From positions 1 to 32,570 of the forward strand of contig PFXI01000082.1 in the NCBI GenBank assembly GCA_002791575.1: DNA of 32,570 nt, in the 5' to 3' direction. The translations under genes and the position numbers were made by a program. Below the pieces are notes generated by a model. That model was given only the letters and a program-made list of their open reading frames with translations, did not search any database and was not told the DNA's origin. This DNA comes from Zetaproteobacteria bacterium CG_4_9_14_3_um_filter_54_145 (GTDB lineage Bacteria; Pseudomonadota; Zetaproteobacteria; Mariprofundales; Mariprofundaceae). Of the stretch, positions 1 to 7,137 are shown piece after piece; position 1 is the first letter of the stretch; each line of letters opens with the position of its first letter.

Positions 1-91
1 CAGCAACAGGCTCCCAAAGGGGGTGTCGACTTCACCGGAATAGGGTGTCGCGTTCGACTGGAATCAGGTGCCGACTTCACCGGAATACGCA
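1..91. mobile_element. Terminal end of an IS21-family insertion sequence (truncated by window edge)
   Basis: Three imperfect direct repeats of the type GGTGTCGACTTCACCGGAAT lie at about 22-41, 44-64 and 67-86. The last is followed by ACGCA at 87-91. Read on the minus strand, the terminus begins TGCGTATTCCGGTGAAG, which resembles the multiple terminal repeats of IS21-family (IstA/IstB) elements as I remember them. The transposase genes would lie to the left, outside the window. The other end and any target duplication cannot be seen. The family assignment rests on repeat style and the TG...CA type terminus only. Confidence 0.6.
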
Positions 92-125
92 CTGGAGCCA
101 AGTTGAACAGAAACTTAGCTCCAGT
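91..125. terminator. Long hairpin downstream of the alcohol dehydrogenase gene
   Basis: ACTGGAGC (91-98) pairs with GCTCCAGT (118-125), and inside it AAGTT (100-104) pairs with AACTT (112-116). This gives a 13-bp stem with one mismatch and a 7-base loop. It lies 22 bases past the stop codon of the minus-strand dehydrogenase gene, as expected for a terminator. No T-tract follows on the minus strand because the IS21-type end begins exactly at the base of the stem. Confidence 0.45.
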
Positions 126-147
126 CATTCAGGATAATCAACACTGC

Positions 148-1149
148 CTAGCGTTTTAAGACAACCCGATAATGCGCCTTACCGCTTCTTACGCGCTCAA
201 TCGCCCGGTTAATATCAGCAAAATCATACATTTCGATCACGGGCTTAATGTTGTGAAGTTTGGCAAACGCCAGCATTTGCAACATGGTGGACGGGCTACC
301 TACCGGTGAGCCGGAAATGGAGCGTTGGCCACCAATCAAACCGAATACGCCAATATCCAGAGGCTCCAGTGTGGCACCTACAAAGTGTAACCGGCCTTTA
401 GCTTGTAAGGTGCTGAGATATAAATTCCAATCCAATTTCACGTTGACCGTCGAAATGATAAAATCAAAACGACCAGCCGCACTGGCAATCGCATCTGCAT
501 CACGGGAATTGAGTGTATCATGCGCACCCATGCTCAATGCTTCATCTCGTTTGGCGTCAGTTGATGTGAATGCTGTCACTTCACAACCCCAGGCGTTGAG
601 GAACTGCAATGCCATGTGCCCCAAACCACCAATGCCGATCACGGCCACTCTGTCCGTGGGTTTGACATCAAATTGAATCAGTGGATTAAACACGGTCACA
701 CCGCCGCAAAACAGAGGGCCGGCAGATTCCAGATCAATGCCATCCGGGATTGCCACCACACTATTGGCTTTGGCACGAACCTGTTCGGCAAAACCGCCAT
801 GATGGCCCATGATGGTTGCCGTCGCATTGCCACACAGGTTGCTATCACCTGTCCGGCATGGATGGCAGGTGCCGCAATAACCCGCATGCCAGCCCAGGCC
901 GACCACCTGACCGACTGCGAAATTGCTCACGCTGCTTCCCACTTTTGCAATCTTGCCCACCACTTCATGACCGGCCACGACAGGGTAGGGCATTGCGCCC
1001 CATTCACTGTCAATCACACTCACATCAGAGTGACAAATGCCGCAATAGGTCACATCAATTTCAACTTCATCACCGGCCAATGGGCCGGGATCGTATTCAA
1101 ACGGTTTGAGTTCGCCTTTTGGCTCGAATGCTGCATAAGCTTTAATCAT
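148..1149 (-). CDS. Zinc-dependent NAD(P)-linked alcohol dehydrogenase (MDR superfamily)
   Basis: This 333-residue protein is a medium-chain dehydrogenase that would interconvert alcohols and aldehydes using NAD(P)H in the cytoplasm. The catalytic zinc site is visible as CGICHSD (from Cys36) and GHE (His61, Glu62). Structural zinc ligands are Cys92, Cys95, Cys98 and Cys106. The Rossmann nucleotide-binding loop GIGGLGHMALQF lies in the C-terminal half. It looks closest to the YahK/cinnamyl-alcohol-dehydrogenase-like aldehyde reductases; the substrate is not determinable. The ATG is preceded by GGAG seven bases upstream, which supports the start. It stands alone, and its 3' side is bounded by a hairpin and an IS end. 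Confidence 0.9.
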   Translation of the reverse strand: MIKAYAAFEPKGELKPFEYDPGPLAGDEVEIDVTYCGICHSDVSVIDSEWGAMPYPVVAGHEVVGKIAKVGSSVSNFAVGQVVGLGWHAGYCGTCHPCRTGDSNLCGNATATIMGHHGGFAEQVRAKANSVVAIPDGIDLESAGPLFCGGVTVFNPLIQFDVKPTDRVAVIGIGGLGHMALQFLNAWGCEVTAFTSTDAKRDEALSMGAHDTLNSRDADAIASAAGRFDFIISTVNVKLDWNLYLSTLQAKGRLHFVGATLEPLDIGVFGLIGGQRSISGSPVGSPSTMLQMLAFAKLHNIKPVIEMYDFADINRAIERVRSGKAHYRVVLKR

Positions 1150-1347
1150 GACTATCTCCTGATGTTTCTTTTATGCTTTGATACTTTCATGGCTGCTCAT
1201 ATACCCACAGGGGCGAAAAGCATGTGGCGCATTCACGCTTGTGAGGGCGCCAAGACATAAGCGCCGACTATTGCGCCGCGTCGGGCGACGGGTGCTACAG
1301 TAGCATTGTTGCACATATTGATAGCCGGATAAACATAAGTCATCTGG

Positions 1348-1372
1348 CCCCGGGCTCCCCGGGCTCCGCCAT
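1348..1372. repeat. GC-rich short tandem/palindromic repeat
   Basis: The unit CCCGGGCTC occurs twice in tandem, so CCCGGG can also pair with itself across CTC. It lies 22 bases downstream of the DUF1415 gene (minus strand) and could act as a weak terminator stem. No T-tract follows. Confidence 0.3.
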
Positions 1373-1393
1373 CTAATCAGCCGGGCAACACAG

Positions 1394-1966
1394 TTACTTT
1401 TTGTACTGCTGCACTTCAGCCAGTCCTAAGGCATTCCAGCCATCGTGACCCAGCTTACGCATGGTTTCCATATTCTTCTCGAAGATCATCTCCGCTTCCG
1501 GAAAGACGGCAACTGCTTCATCGATGCTCTCTTCGCGGATCAGATGCAACGTCGGGTAGGGCGAGCGGTTGGTGAAGTTGGTGATCTCATCGGGTTCGGT
1601 ATCAGCAAACTGGTAGTCGGGATGCATACTGGCGACTTGCAATACACCGACCAGGTCGACCTCTTCCAGTGCTGTCTCCACCACGGAGAGAAAATCGTTG
1701 TAGTCGAGAAAGTCTGTGAGTACGTGCGGATGGATCAGCAGTATGGTATCGATTTTGTCGCGCGGCGTTTGGGCAAGCAGTTCCAGTTCATTGAGCAGAT
1801 CGGGCAACAGCTCATCCGGTGTTTGCGCTGCACTCACCACGTAGCGAATCTGTTTTTTGACGTGTACCGATTTGGCGAACGGGCACAGGTTAAGGCCAAT
1901 CACAGCCTTTTCCAGCCACTGCGTAGTCGCGCTGATGGCTTCTTCGTTGGTCACGTTGTGGTTCAT
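1394..1966 (-). CDS. DUF1415 family protein
   Basis: This 190-residue soluble protein matches the DUF1415 family of proteobacterial proteins by its opening pattern WLEKAVIGLNLCPFA and later motifs such as TILLIHPHVLTDFLDYN and SPYPTLHLIRE. No catalytic function is established for the family. A conserved cysteine sits in NLCPFA, and conserved His/Asp/Arg residues would suit an enzyme, but that is inference. The ATG is preceded by GGAGG nine bases upstream, a strong ribosome binding site. It is transcribed alone, away from the plus-strand methyltransferase. Confidence 0.85.
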   Translation of the reverse strand: MNHNVTNEEAISATTQWLEKAVIGLNLCPFAKSVHVKKQIRYVVSAAQTPDELLPDLLNELELLAQTPRDKIDTILLIHPHVLTDFLDYNDFLSVVETALEEVDLVGVLQVASMHPDYQFADTEPDEITNFTNRSPYPTLHLIREESIDEAVAVFPEAEMIFEKNMETMRKLGHDGWNALGLAEVQQYKK

Positions 1967-2067
1967 GATCGATCCTCCAAACCTTTCGGCCCGAATATAG
2001 CCGAAGACTTTGCTCGATTATTGGTTGGGTTCCGAAAGCGTGTTGAGTCCAAAGGGTCGAGTGTGAA

Positions 2068-2118
2068 GCAATAGCAACAAGACCAAATCCTGGCAGCGCA
2101 GGGGGCAATAGCAACAAG
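2068..2118. repeat. Pair of 14-bp direct repeats
   Basis: GCAATAGCAACAAG occurs at 2068-2081 and again at 2105-2118. The second copy touches the start of the REP-like sequence at 2118. They could be a duplication left by slippage or insertion; no function can be assigned. Confidence 0.5.
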
Positions 2119-2145
2119 GGTCTAGGCATGAGTGATTGAGTTATT
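2118..2145 (+). repeat. Diverged copy of the RAYT-flanking REP-like sequence
   Basis: The stretch around AGGCATGAGTGATTGAGTTA repeats the element that flanks the transposase at 2766-2790, in the same orientation, with one extra base and one substitution. It lies about 80 bases upstream of the methyltransferase gene, so three copies fall within 1.7 kb. Confidence 0.65.
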
Positions 2146-2222
2146 CGGCTGGAGGGTGATCATACCCATCTCCATAAAGACCTTACCTCTATTTGATGAG
2201 AAGCAGAAAGGATTGATACCGT

Positions 2223-2750
2223 ATGTTTGAGATCGGATTACTGACGATCATCGTACTGGCCGGGCTCTCTGTTGTCTGGTTTACGCTGCAACTCGGCATC
2301 TCGCCGATGCCGAGTTCCGCAAAGGCGACCCGTGCCATCCTCGCGGCCAGCGAAGCTGCGGGTGAGGGTGCCATCATTGAGCTTGGTTCAGGTTGGGGAA
2401 CGCTGCTCTTTGCGCTGGCGCGCAAATATCCGCATCGCAGGGTGATCGGTTATGAGCTCTCCTGGCTGCCGTGGCTCTATACGCATCTGTATAAAAGTAT
2501 CTTCCGGCTGCCGAACGTTGAGCTGTACCGGCAGAGCTTTCTGGCTGCGGATCTCTCATCGGCAACCCTGCTGGTCTGCTACCTGTTTCCGGAAGGTATG
2601 GAGCAATTGCAACAGAAACTGGCAGCAGAGCATGGTGCAAACAGGCTTCTGATCAGCAGCACCTTTGCCCTGCCCGCATCTACGCCGGAGCAAACGACCC
2701 GGCTGGATGATCTCTACAATACGCCGATCTATAGCTATCAACTGGGCTGA
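2223..2750 (+). CDS. Membrane-anchored class I SAM-dependent methyltransferase
   Basis: This 175-residue protein begins with one hydrophobic helix (about residues 5-24), which would anchor it to the inner membrane. A Rossmann-type S-adenosylmethionine motif I, IIELGSGWG, follows at residues 51-59. The acidic residue that would bind the ribose lies in VIGYELSW. It is shorter than most class I methyltransferases and lacks an obvious substrate domain, so the substrate is unknown. AAAGGA about 11 bases upstream of the ATG supports the start. REP-like copies at 2118-2145 and 2766-2790 bracket the gene. Confidence 0.75.
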   Translation: MFEIGLLTIIVLAGLSVVWFTLQLGISPMPSSAKATRAILAASEAAGEGAIIELGSGWGTLLFALARKYPHRRVIGYELSWLPWLYTHLYKSIFRLPNVELYRQSFLAADLSSATLLVCYLFPEGMEQLQQKLAAEHGANRLLISSTFALPASTPEQTTRLDDLYNTPIYSYQLG

Positions 2751-2765
2751 ATTGGCATCAACACC

Positions 2766-2790
2766 GGGGTCAGGCATGAGTTATTGAGTT
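2766..2790 (+). repeat. Left inverted repeat flanking the RAYT gene
   Basis: This 25-bp sequence has the core GTCAGGCATGAGTTATTGAG. Its exact reverse complement is at 3757-3781. It lies 28 bases upstream of the transposase start codon. Flanking REP-like sequences in opposite orientation are typical of REP-associated tyrosine transposases. Confidence 0.85.
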
Positions 2791-2817
2791 ATTTTACCGG
2801 TAGTCTAAAATCATATC

Positions 2818-3777
2818 ATGGCGCGCAAACCAAGGATTCATGTTTCAGGCGGATTGTACCATGTCATGCTTCGAGGCAATGGGGGAGAAGATATATTCTT
2901 TGCCCCGGATGATCGCTATCAGCTGTTTTTTCTGATCCAGAAGGGGATAGAGCGATTCGGCCATCGGGTGCATGCCTTTTGCCTGATGAATAATCATATT
3001 CACCTGGCTATTCAAGTGTCCGACAGTCCTCTTCCCAGAGTGATGCAGAACCTGGCTTTTCGCTACACACTATGGATCAATAAACGCTATCAGCGCATCG
3101 GCCATCTGTTCCAGGGGCGGTACAAGGCATTGCTGGTGGATGAAGATAGTTATCTGTTGGAGTTGGTCCGTTATATCCACCTTAATCCGGTGCGTTCGGG
3201 AATGGTTTCTCGACCCGAGGATTATGCATGGAGCGGGCATCGGGCCTACCTTGGTGATGATCATATTCCATGGCTGACATGCGATTCGGTTTTGGCTCAA
3301 TTCGGCAGCACTGTAGATGTCGCAAGAGATCGATATGTCAGTTTTGTCATGGATGGGGTGAGCGGGACACATCGCCCGGAATTTCATCAGGGTGGCGATG
3401 ACTCACGTATTCTCGGTGAAGATCTTTTTGTATCCCGGGTTATGACTCAGGCCGAAGAACCTGCACCAGTCAGAATTTCGCTGGATGCGTTGCTTATCAC
3501 TGTCGCTCAGGCATTTGGCATTGAGTATACAGATCTTACCGGCCCGAGCAGAGAAAGGAGTTTTGCCGCTGCGCGCGGCGTTGCGGCATGGCTTGCATCT
3601 GATTTGGGGCTGCATCCGTTAGCTGATCTGGCCCGTCGCATGAATCGTGATCCATCGGCACTAAGTCAATTGGCGAAAAAGACCAGAGAGCAGATGACAA
3701 ATGATCCCGAGTTTGCGTTAAAGGTAAGCCGGATGAAATCTGATCTGAGCTCAAACAACTCAATAACTCATGCCTGA
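2818..3777 (+). CDS. REP-associated tyrosine transposase (RAYT, Y1/HUH superfamily)
   Basis: This 319-residue protein has an N-terminal Y1 transposase domain. GGLYHVMLRGN lies at residues 11-21, the HUH metal motif is NNHIHL (His60, His62), and a tyrosine helix is YLLELVRYIHLNPVRSG (Tyr112 or Tyr119 as nucleophile). Such enzymes nick single-stranded DNA at REP hairpins. Residues about 220-300 resemble a DnaA-type helix-turn-helix (ADLARRMNRDPSALSQL), seen as a C-terminal addition in some RAYTs. The reading frame is intact. No good Shine-Dalgarno precedes the ATG at 2818, so expression may be low. The last codons and the stop lie inside the right flanking repeat. Confidence 0.93.
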   Translation: MARKPRIHVSGGLYHVMLRGNGGEDIFFAPDDRYQLFFLIQKGIERFGHRVHAFCLMNNHIHLAIQVSDSPLPRVMQNLAFRYTLWINKRYQRIGHLFQGRYKALLVDEDSYLLELVRYIHLNPVRSGMVSRPEDYAWSGHRAYLGDDHIPWLTCDSVLAQFGSTVDVARDRYVSFVMDGVSGTHRPEFHQGGDDSRILGEDLFVSRVMTQAEEPAPVRISLDALLITVAQAFGIEYTDLTGPSRERSFAAARGVAAWLASDLGLHPLADLARRMNRDPSALSQLAKKTREQMTNDPEFALKVSRMKSDLSSNNSITHA

Positions 3778-3781
3778 CCCC
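3757..3781 (-). repeat. Right inverted repeat flanking the RAYT gene
   Basis: This is the exact reverse complement of 2766-2790 over 25 bp. It encodes the last residues (NSITHA) and the stop codon of the transposase, so the repeat and the coding sequence are physically merged. The two copies define a unit of about 1.0 kb. Confidence 0.85.
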
Positions 3782-3908
3782 CGATTTTTCATGCACTGGC
3801 TACGCTGGGGGGTACAACTGTTGGATGCGCAAGTTTACTATTGGACGATATAACACGTTACAGTTGGACGGGGCTTTTTTACGCCCATATTGAGACTGGG
3901 GAGAGTGG

Positions 3909-4922
3909 ATGCTGTACCAGCGGATTGAACGGATGTGGTGGAATAGCAAACGCAAACCCAACCTGTTGCTGCGTGCTATGGCTGCTGTTTACGCACCGCT
4001 ATCGCGATTCGAGCAGCAGCAGCGCCTGAAAAAGATTGTGAGGCCGCCGATTCCGATGATCTCGGTCGGCAATATTACCGTTGGCGGCAGTGGTAAAACC
4101 CCCTTTGTGGTCTGGCTGGCTGGGGAGTTAAAACAGCACGGTTTTCATCCGGTGCTGCTATCGCGTGGCGATGGCGCGAACAATCAAACGCCGCACCTGA
4201 TATCCGAATATGCCAAAGCCCATGAAGTGGGTGATGAAGCGGTGCTGCTCTACAGGCTCAGTGGCTGCCCGGTTATTGCCGGGCGTGATCGTATTGCCGG
4301 CGCCAGACTTGCCGCAGACTATGGCGATATTCTCATTCTCGATGACGGTTTTCAGTACCGGCAGTTGCAGAGCGTCTGCGATATTGTACTGATCCCTGCC
4401 GAAGGGGTGGGTAACGGCTGCCTGCTGCCTGCCGGTCCACTACGGGAAGCGCTGCCGGCGCTGGATCGGGCCGATCTGATTGTCAGAAGCGGGGCAGGTG
4501 ATGAGGTTGTTACGCCGTTATCGCCACAGCAGGAGTGGCGTTGGTCGGCAACAGCCTGCCGGGTACGGGACTGGAACAACCGGGCGGATATGCTGCTGGA
4601 AGAATCAGCCTCTATCCATGTCGTGACCGGCATCGCACGCCCCTGGCGCGTGCTGCAGGATCTGAAGGCGCTGGGTTTTGCTGTTGCCGGTTATAGCGCT
4701 TATAGCGATCACCATGAATATTCCAAACAGGATATCCAGCAACTGTTACAGCACCAGAAACCGATGGTGACCACGGCCAAGGATGCGGTGAAACTGCTGC
4801 CGTTCTGGCCACCGGAGCGGGCATTGTGGGTGCTGGAGCAGAGTGCTGAAGCAGATCCTGCGCTTGCAGAACAGATCATTCACATCATCAAGGCAAGAGA
4901 GGGACATATCACCGCTTTTTGA
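3909..4922 (+). CDS. lpxK: Tetraacyldisaccharide 4'-kinase
   Basis: LpxK phosphorylates the 4' position of the lipid A disaccharide at the inner membrane, the sixth step of the Raetz pathway. The 337-residue length is normal. The P-loop is GNITVGGSGKTP (about residues 54-65), preceded by the conserved PIPMISV strand, and the Walker B-like ILDDGFQYRQL lies near residue 140. An N-terminal amphipathic segment (about 1-40) would touch the membrane. GGGGAGAG just upstream of the ATG supports the start. Unlike many proteobacteria, msbA and kdsB are not adjacent. The gene is followed by rnhA after about 130 bases. Its presence implies an LPS-bearing outer membrane. Confidence 0.95.
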   Translation: MLYQRIERMWWNSKRKPNLLLRAMAAVYAPLSRFEQQQRLKKIVRPPIPMISVGNITVGGSGKTPFVVWLAGELKQHGFHPVLLSRGDGANNQTPHLISEYAKAHEVGDEAVLLYRLSGCPVIAGRDRIAGARLAADYGDILILDDGFQYRQLQSVCDIVLIPAEGVGNGCLLPAGPLREALPALDRADLIVRSGAGDEVVTPLSPQQEWRWSATACRVRDWNNRADMLLEESASIHVVTGIARPWRVLQDLKALGFAVAGYSAYSDHHEYSKQDIQQLLQHQKPMVTTAKDAVKLLPFWPPERALWVLEQSAEADPALAEQIIHIIKAREGHITAF

Positions 4923-5052
4923 TGGCCTGCCGGCAAAAGCTGTGACCGCCATCAATTGCTTCGATCGCAACTGGCTATACACTCTCCGCCCGCATGCAGT
5001 GCGTGAAGCATGTGACGGTTATACTTTCCCCAACGACAGAGGTATCAATACA

Positions 5053-5832
5053 GTGGCTGTAAAAAAGTATTACGTAGTATGGCAAGGCCGGGAGACCGGC
5101 ATTTTCACCGACTGGAACAGCTGCAAAAAGCAGATCGACAAGTTTGCCGGTGCCAGATACAAATCTTTCATGACGCTGGCTGAGGCTGAAGCGGCATTTG
5201 GTGGTAGCAGCGTAAAGTCGGCCGCAGGCAGCACGGATGCTGCGCCGGTGAAAAAGCGCAGCGCCGGCCAACAGACGGTGAAGACCTATAGTGCTGCCGA
5301 GATCATGGCCATGAAGATCGATACAAAAATATTCACCGATGGCGGCTGTGAACCGAATCCCGGTAAAGCCGGTTCCGGCATTGCACTCTATCGCAACAAT
5401 AAGATTGATGAGCTTTGGTACGGTCTGTTTAATGCCAAGGGCACCAATAATACGGCCGAGTTGAATGCCCTGCATCAGGCCTTGATCATGGCCAGAGGTG
5501 AAATCAGCTCGGGTAAGTCGGTGGCTATTTTTTGCGACTCCAAATATGCCATCCAATGCATTACGCAGTGGGCGGTGAACTGGCAGAAGAAGGGGTGGAA
5601 AAAAGCCGGCGGTGAAATCAAGAATCTGGAGCTGATCAAGGCGATGTTTGCCCTCTACCAGAGTCTGAAAGAGAAGCTGCAGGTGTTGCATGTGAATGGT
5701 CATGTTGGCGTGGAGGGGAATGAGCTGGCTGACCGCATGTCGATTCTGGCCATTGAGTCCCGCAACAGTGATTTCACCCGCTATGCGGAAAAGCTGGATA
5801 TTGATGCGTTGTTGGCGATGCGAGCCGGTTGA
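5053..5832 (+). CDS. rnhA: Ribonuclease H1 with N-terminal hybrid-binding domain
   Basis: This enzyme degrades the RNA strand of RNA-DNA hybrids. Residues about 5-45 (YYVVWQGRETGIFTDWNSC) form the hybrid-binding (viroplasmin-like) domain found in eukaryotic-type RNase H1 and some bacteria. A linker rich in Ala, Ser and Lys follows, then the catalytic domain with the acidic residues in FTDGGCEPNPG, NNTAELNAL, FCDSKYA and GNELADRM. The GTG at 5053 is chosen because AGAGG lies 10 bases upstream and the hybrid-binding domain begins right after it, giving 259 residues. The same frame is open back to 4843 inside lpxK, but that part has no homology-like content. The stop overlaps the next ATG by one base (TGATG). 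Confidence 0.9.
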   Translation: MAVKKYYVVWQGRETGIFTDWNSCKKQIDKFAGARYKSFMTLAEAEAAFGGSSVKSAAGSTDAAPVKKRSAGQQTVKTYSAAEIMAMKIDTKIFTDGGCEPNPGKAGSGIALYRNNKIDELWYGLFNAKGTNNTAELNALHQALIMARGEISSGKSVAIFCDSKYAIQCITQWAVNWQKKGWKKAGGEIKNLELIKAMFALYQSLKEKLQVLHVNGHVGVEGNELADRMSILAIESRNSDFTRYAEKLDIDALLAMRAG

Positions 5833-6665
5833 TGTTTTCCGTTCATCACGTCGCACTGAGCGTACAGAGTCTGCATGCATCGGTTGCATTTTACGACGTG
5901 TTCGGCTTCAAGCCTGTCTACAGCTGGAGCAGTGAAGACGACAAGCTTACGATCGTACACCTTAGCCATGGCGACACACTGCTCGAGCTGTTTTGTTACC
6001 GGCAGCCGGATCCGGCACCGGACTCTTCACACGCGCTGGCTACTGATCTGCCGCGCATCGGCATCAAACATTTCGGTCTGCGTGTGCAGGATATTCATGC
6101 AGCCCACGCACATTTGCAGCAACTGGGCATGAGTGAAGGTGTAGCAATTTGTCATGGCCGAACCGGCATCGATTACTTCTTTATCAAAGACCCATCCGGC
6201 ATCCTGCTGGAAGTAGTGCAGGATGATCGGATGGCCACGTTAGACATCTGCCTTCGATCTCTATGCTCAGGGTATTTAATTCGTATCTACCGGTTCGAGG
6301 ATATGGCCGGCTATGGTCAGCTTGTCCGTTTCCAGTCCCTTGAAGACCGTAATGGTCTCACTGATCGTTGCCTTGTCAAAAGCCAGCCGGTATCCGTAGA
6401 TGTAGTAGTCACCGCGAAAGCGGGGGTCCTTCTGGCTGAAGGTCTGGCGAATTTCATTGAGCGCGCCATATTGATCGAACAACGTATTCAGTTCCTGTTG
6501 CCAGGCATGGCGATCATGCTCCTTGGAAAAGGCGGGATCATAGAGGGCGAGCAGTGTATCCCACTGTTTTGCCTTGAGCGCCTCATGGTACTGGCCGACC
6601 ATCTTATCGGCCTCCGATTGATTGGAGGCATTATACATCGAGCAGCCGAACAGCAGCGGTGGTAA
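5832..6665 (+). CDS. VOC (glyoxalase/bleomycin-resistance) family protein with unexplained C-terminal run-on
   Basis: Residues 1-133 form a complete vicinal-oxygen-chelate domain made of two beta-alpha-beta modules. It opens HHVALSV and closes with DPSGILLEVVQDD; likely metal ligands are His6, Glu52, His80 and Glu127. The substrate is unknown. The domain should end near 6235, yet the frame stays open for another 144 codons. That extension is exactly antisense to the lipoprotein gene at 6276-6695 and does not look like a protein domain. A one-base change near 6235 would give a stop at about 6240 in the +2 frame, so the original stop may have been lost. Its start overlaps the rnhA stop by one base, so the two are probably translationally coupled. 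Confidence 0.75.
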   Translation: MFSVHHVALSVQSLHASVAFYDVFGFKPVYSWSSEDDKLTIVHLSHGDTLLELFCYRQPDPAPDSSHALATDLPRIGIKHFGLRVQDIHAAHAHLQQLGMSEGVAICHGRTGIDYFFIKDPSGILLEVVQDDRMATLDICLRSLCSGYLIRIYRFEDMAGYGQLVRFQSLEDRNGLTDRCLVKSQPVSVDVVVTAKAGVLLAEGLANFIERAILIEQRIQFLLPGMAIMLLGKGGIIEGEQCIPLFCLERLMVLADHLIGLRLIGGIIHRAAEQQRW

Positions 6666-6695
6666 CAGCAGTAGCGAGATGAGCAGACGTTTCAC
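6276..6695 (-). CDS. Small lipoprotein with NTF2-like fold (putative)
   Basis: The 139-residue product starts with a lipoprotein signal: VKRLLISLLLLPP followed by the lipobox LLFGC, with the lipidated cysteine at residue 18. The GTG at 6695 is chosen because GGAGG lies eight bases upstream and the signal peptide starts there; the frame continues upstream to 6860 without signal-like content. The mature part is a pattern seen in NTF2-like/DUF4440-type domains (SEADKMVGQYHEALKAKQWD, then beta-strand-rich GDYYIYGYRLAF). It probably faces the periplasm. The function is unknown. It is convergent with and overlapped by the VOC reading frame. Confidence 0.75.
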   Translation of the reverse strand: MKRLLISLLLLPPLLFGCSMYNASNQSEADKMVGQYHEALKAKQWDTLLALYDPAFSKEHDRHAWQQELNTLFDQYGALNEIRQTFSQKDPRFRGDYYIYGYRLAFDKATISETITVFKGLETDKLTIAGHILEPVDTN

Positions 6696-7137
6696 AGGAT
6701 GGGCCTCCGTGGTGGTAGTAGTAATCGTGGAGCAGGCAGTCGCAACATTAACATAAAAGCCTGCATCTGACCGAGCGCTTGTTGATTCGCCTTGATCATT
6801 GCCGCGGGCTGTAGCAGGGCAGGGGGATGGATGCCCTCGCCATGTCAGATATAGCTTCATCCCGGATGGCCGAAAAAAATGGGCTCACCAAATGGCTCAG
6901 AATCGATTTTTCAGCACTGCTCCATACCGGATGTTCAAATCAGACCTGTAGCGCCTCACAGGTGCATATTTCCACGCATCGACCTGTGCTGCTGTTTCAA
7001 GATGCAGCAACGACCATGTAGCCTCTATTTTGTTGGTTTTTCTCCGGCAGCAGCCTACAATAGTGGCCAACAATAATCCGTTCATAGCCAGTAATATAAA
7101 CCAACAACAAAGAACCAATACACGGAGCAGCGGCAGC
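6696..7137. other. 442-bp intergenic region without a convincing gene
   Basis: It lies between the divergently transcribed lipoprotein and chimeric regulator genes and must hold both promoters. An inverted repeat CACAGGT (6957-6963) / ACCTGTG (6982-6988) is visible. A minus-strand frame at 6897-7139 encodes a hydrophobic N-terminus (LPLLRVLVLCCWFILLAMNG), but it would share its start codon region with the gene at 7138 and is not accepted. Confidence 0.5.

Noticed and set aside
1-86. CRISPR-like array from the repeated ACTTCACCGGAAT units
   Set aside because: Only three imperfect units occur, with spacing near zero and an IS21-like terminus. There are no spacers and no cas genes.
4975-5889. 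304-codon minus-strand frame opposite rnhA
   Set aside because: It is an antisense shadow of the well-supported ribonuclease H gene and has no recognisable motifs.
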